Below, one piece after another: positions 51,361 to 53,832 of a stretch of DNA of 53,832 bases (positions are counted from its first letter, which is position 1; each line of letters opens with the position of its first letter). Below the pieces are notes generated by a model. The model was not told where the DNA came from. It did no database searches and was given only the letters and a program-made list of their open reading frames with translations. The position numbers and the translations under genes were made by a program. Where the stretch lies: NCBI GenBank assembly GCA_020634555.1, contig JACKBK010000024.1:1-53832 (forward strand), given 5' to 3'. This DNA is from Caldilineae bacterium. Lineage in GTDB: Bacteria > Chloroflexota > Anaerolineae > JAAEKA01.

Positions 51361-53832
51361 GTGGACAACGGCTTTGGCGACATCTCCCCGATGTCCCGCG
51401 AGCGATTTGTGCCGGCCAACCCTGAGGCCGAGCAGGCGGTGCTGGGATCGTTGCTCATCGATCCCGACGCCGTGATCAAGGTCGCGTCCTTCCTCAAAGC
51501 TGAAGACTTCTACCAGGAAAAGAACGGCTGGATCTACCAGACCATCGTTGACCTGCACGAGCGGCGCGATCCGGCCGACTTCGTCACGGTCACCGACGAG
51601 CTGGAGCGGCGAAGGCAACTGATCGAGGTCGGCGGCGCGGCCTACGTGATGGATCTGATCAACGCCGTACCGACGGCCATCCACGTGGAGCACTACGGCC
51701 ACATCGTGGAGAGGGCATCCGTGCTGCGCCAGCTCATCCGCGCGGCTGGCCAGATCGCCCAACTGGCCTACGAGGACACCGCCGAGAACGTACAAGAGGT
51801 GGTGGACCGCGCCGAGCAGATCATCTTCGGCGTCGCCGAGGAGCGTACCGACCGCTCCTTGGTGCCCGTGCGCTCGATTATGGGCGACGTGGTGGACCGT
51901 ATCGACTTCCTCTATCACCACCGCGGCGAGATCCTGGGCGTGCCCACCGGCTTCCGGTTGCTGGACAAGATGCTGGGCGGCCTTGCAAAGAGCGACCTTG
52001 TCATTTTGGCGGCTCGTCCCGGCGTCGGCAAAACCTCACTGGCGATCTCCGTCGCGCAGGCCGCGGCACGCAAGTACGGCAAACGGGTGGCGGTATTCAG
52101 CCTGGAGATGTCCAACGAGCAGCTTGTGCAGCGCATGCTGGCCGCCGAGACCGGCATCGACTCGCAGCGGCTGCGGCTGGGCGACATCCACGGCGAGGAC
52201 GAGTGGCATCGCCTGATGGAGGCTGCCGGTGCGCTCTCCGATGCGCCGATTTTCATCGACGACACGCCTGCCATCTCCGTGCTGGAACTGCGCACCAAGG
52301 CGCGCCGGCTCTACGCCGAGCACGATCTCGACATGGTGGTTGTTGACTACCTGCAACTGATGACCGGAAGCGATCGGCGCAACGAGAACCGTGTGCAGGA
52401 GATCAGTGCCATCTCGCGCGGGTTGAAGAGTTTGGCCCGCGAGCTAAACGTGCCGGTCCTCGCGCTCAGCCAGCTTTCCCGCGCTGTCGAAAGCCGCCAG
52501 GACAAGCGACCGATCCTATCGGATTTGCGAGAATCTGGTTGTCTGACCGGCGACACACGTGTCTTCCTCCCCGACAGTGGGCAATATACTCCGATCCGCG
52601 AGACTGTCGGAACGTCAGGTTTTCAAGTGGCCGCCCTGAACACGAATTCGTGGAAAATCGAAACGGCAACAGTTTCCCGGTCGTTTTCCACCGGCATTAA
52701 ACCCGTTTTCCGCCTTGAAACCAGACTCGGGCGATCCATTCGCGCAACGGCGAATCATCGCTTTCTGACTATCGACGGGTGGAGGCGTCTGGATGAACTA
52801 GAGCCAGGGACGCATGTTGCATTGCCGCGCGTTCTTGAGCATCGCGTTGACCACTCAATGTCGGATGTCGAGCTGGCGCTGCTGGGTCACCTGATCGGTG
52901 ATGGTTGTACGCTTCCAAGACATGCCATTCAGTACACAACACGGGAGAAGGACCTGGCAGACCTGGTGGCGTCTTTAGCAACTGACGTTTTCAAGGGCGA
53001 AGTCAATCCTCGCGTCCAGCAAGAGCCAGGCCACGACTGGTACCAGGTCTTCATCCCAACAACCCGCCATATCACACACGGCGTGCGGAACCCGATTTCT
53101 GATTGGCTCGATTCGATGGGAGTGTTTGGTCTTCGCTCGCACGAGAAGTATGTTCCAGACATCGTGTTCAGTCAGTCAACGAACAGCATGGCGACTTTCC
53201 TGCGCCACCTGTGGGCAACTGATGGTTGCATTCGCATGCGCGGGGGCAAAAAACACTATCCAGCAATTTACTACGCATCAAGCAGCCAGCGACTGGTTCG
53301 CGACGTCCAATCACTACTAACTCGGCTTGGTATCTGTGCACGACTGAAACGTGTCGCTCAGAACGGCAAGGGAAGAGATCAATTCCATGTGATTGTCAGC
53401 GGTAAAGAAGACATGCTGCGATTCGCTAAAACCGTCGGTGCAGTAGGTTCATACAAGACCGACGCACTGAATCAGATCGTCGAGTACCTCAATCAACAAG
53501 CTGCAAACACCAACCGAGACGTGATCCCTGCGATGATTTGGACTACATTCGTAAAGCCTTCCATGGTCGAGCGTGGTATGACGCATCGTGAGTTGCACGC
53601 CGAATTAGAGATGGCGTATGCTGGCACGGCTGTTTTCAAACAGAATGTCAGTCGAGACCGTGCTCGGCGGGTAGCAGATGTCGTCCAGTCTGATGAGTTG
53701 CTGCGTCTTGCAAACAGTGACGTGTACTGGGATCAGGTTCACTGCATCCAACCAGATGGAGTAGAAGAAGTATTTGACCTGACTGTGCCAGGCACACACA
53801 ACTTCATTGCCAACGACATCGTCGTTCATAAC
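51361..53832 (+). CDS. dnaB: Replicative DNA helicase DnaB with intein (3' end beyond window)
   Basis: Open to the window end; 824 codons visible. GTG start at 51361 with GGAGGT 4 nt upstream. Extein residues 1-393: N-terminal domain (NPEAEQAVLGSLLIDPDAV), linker, and RecA-like domain with Walker A ARPGVGKTSLA, VFSLEMSNEQL, Walker B LDMVVVDYLQLM and the arginine-finger region SQLSRAVESRQDKRPILSDL. After RESG the intein begins. The remaining extein (expected SIEQDAD and onward) would start at the next base past the window. Unwinds DNA at the replication fork. Confidence 0.95.
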   Translation, partial: MDNGFGDISPMSRERFVPANPEAEQAVLGSLLIDPDAVIKVASFLKAEDFYQEKNGWIYQTIVDLHERRDPADFVTVTDELERRRQLIEVGGAAYVMDLINAVPTAIHVEHYGHIVERASVLRQLIRAAGQIAQLAYEDTAENVQEVVDRAEQIIFGVAEERTDRSLVPVRSIMGDVVDRIDFLYHHRGEILGVPTGFRLLDKMLGGLAKSDLVILAARPGVGKTSLAISVAQAAARKYGKRVAVFSLEMSNEQLVQRMLAAETGIDSQRLRLGDIHGEDEWHRLMEAAGALSDAPIFIDDTPAISVLELRTKARRLYAEHDLDMVVVDYLQLMTGSDRRNENRVQEISAISRGLKSLARELNVPVLALSQLSRAVESRQDKRPILSDLRESGCLTGDTRVFLPDSGQYTPIRETVGTSGFQVAALNTNSWKIETATVSRSFSTGIKPVFRLETRLGRSIRATANHRFLTIDGWRRLDELEPGTHVALPRVLEHRVDHSMSDVELALLGHLIGDGCTLPRHAIQYTTREKDLADLVASLATDVFKGEVNPRVQQEPGHDWYQVFIPTTRHITHGVRNPISDWLDSMGVFGLRSHEKYVPDIVFSQSTNSMATFLRHLWATDGCIRMRGGKKHYPAIYYASSSQRLVRDVQSLLTRLGICARLKRVAQNGKGRDQFHVIVSGKEDMLRFAKTVGAVGSYKTDALNQIVEYLNQQAANTNRDVIPAMIWTTFVKPSMVERGMTHRELHAELEMAYAGTAVFKQNVSRDRARRVADVVQSDELLRLANSDVYWDQVHCIQPDGVEEVFDLTVPGTHNFIANDIVVHN
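52540..53832 (+). mobile_element. DnaB intein with LAGLIDADG-type homing endonuclease
   Basis: 431 codons from Cys (52540-52542) in SG-CLTGDTRVFLP to the last codon Asn in FIANDIVVHN, which ends at the last base of the window. Block B fits RATANHRFLT. LLGHLIGDGC and LRHLWATDGCI are the two LAGLIDADG helices of the endonuclease. The site, between RESG and the expected Ser of the P-loop helicase core, is the one used by the Synechocystis DnaB intein. The base composition is visibly more A/T-rich than the exteins. All splicing residues (Cys1, block B His, HN) are present, so it should splice. Confidence 0.93.

Overview
The window is high-GC, gene-dense bacterial DNA. It most resembles a Chloroflexota genome of the Anaerolineae/Caldilineae kind. 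That placement is an inference from gene content: exported lipoproteins with long Thr/Pro linkers followed by beta-propeller repeats, DUF2680-like exported proteins, SHOCT/DUF2089 small proteins, STAND NTPases ending in FGE-sulfatase domains, and many palindromic intergenic repeats. No rRNA or tRNA gene was recognised.

Layout. 1-2608: an MFS exporter and an ArsR-type regulator with a clear promoter and candidate operator. 2728-4489: msrP-msrQ periplasmic methionine sulfoxide repair. 4741-6481: two tandem exported DUF2680-like proteins, each behind the same promoter-like motif. 6820-9916: three exported proteins (intradiol-dioxygenase-like lipoprotein, M23 peptidase, propeller lipoprotein). 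10148-11314: an orphan protein on the minus strand. 11987-18362: a MacA/MacB-type export operon with two lipoproteins, behind a third copy of the motif. 18481-22293: accessory segment with a GxxExxY nuclease-like gene between two palindromic elements, a KAP NTPase-FGE fusion and a DUF6883/DUF4926 pair. 22477-29865: metabolic and housekeeping genes (MBL hydrolase, AIR-synthase-like protein, GT-B glycosyltransferase, methylmalonyl-CoA epimerase, tsaD). 30194-31854: a sigma-factor-like protein and a zinc-finger anti-sigma-like protein. 31863-37110: minus-strand genes (SHOCT proteins, M29 aminopeptidase, GNAT, DUF2089, MFS). 37111-42292: second accessory segment with a CHAT-NACHT-FGE protein and a BrnT/BrnA toxin-antitoxin pair. 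42429-46145: hrcA-grpE-dnaK with promoter and CIRCE. 46820-50530: envelope polysaccharide glycosyltransferases. 50686-end: a bifunctional nuclease-family protein and dnaB, which is interrupted by an intein whose last codon is the last codon of the window.

The most notable signal is at 37691-38053. The 3' end of the CHAT-NACHT-FGE gene aligns over 43 nt with a segment about 320 nt downstream. By my count 7 of 14 adenines of the downstream copy differ, but only 1 of 29 other bases. One extra base in the gene explains both the only gap in the alignment and the premature stop of the protein; without it the frame reads on through a normal FGE C-terminus. This is the signature of a diversity-generating retroelement (template and variable repeat), but no reverse transcriptase is visible, so it is either a relict or is served in trans. 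Other points: a 29-nt motif shared by three export loci, a dioxygenase-like lipoprotein with its usual N-terminal signature at the C-terminus, a GxxExxY gene bracketed by related palindromes, and a predicted leaderless MFS transcript with an AT-rich operator.
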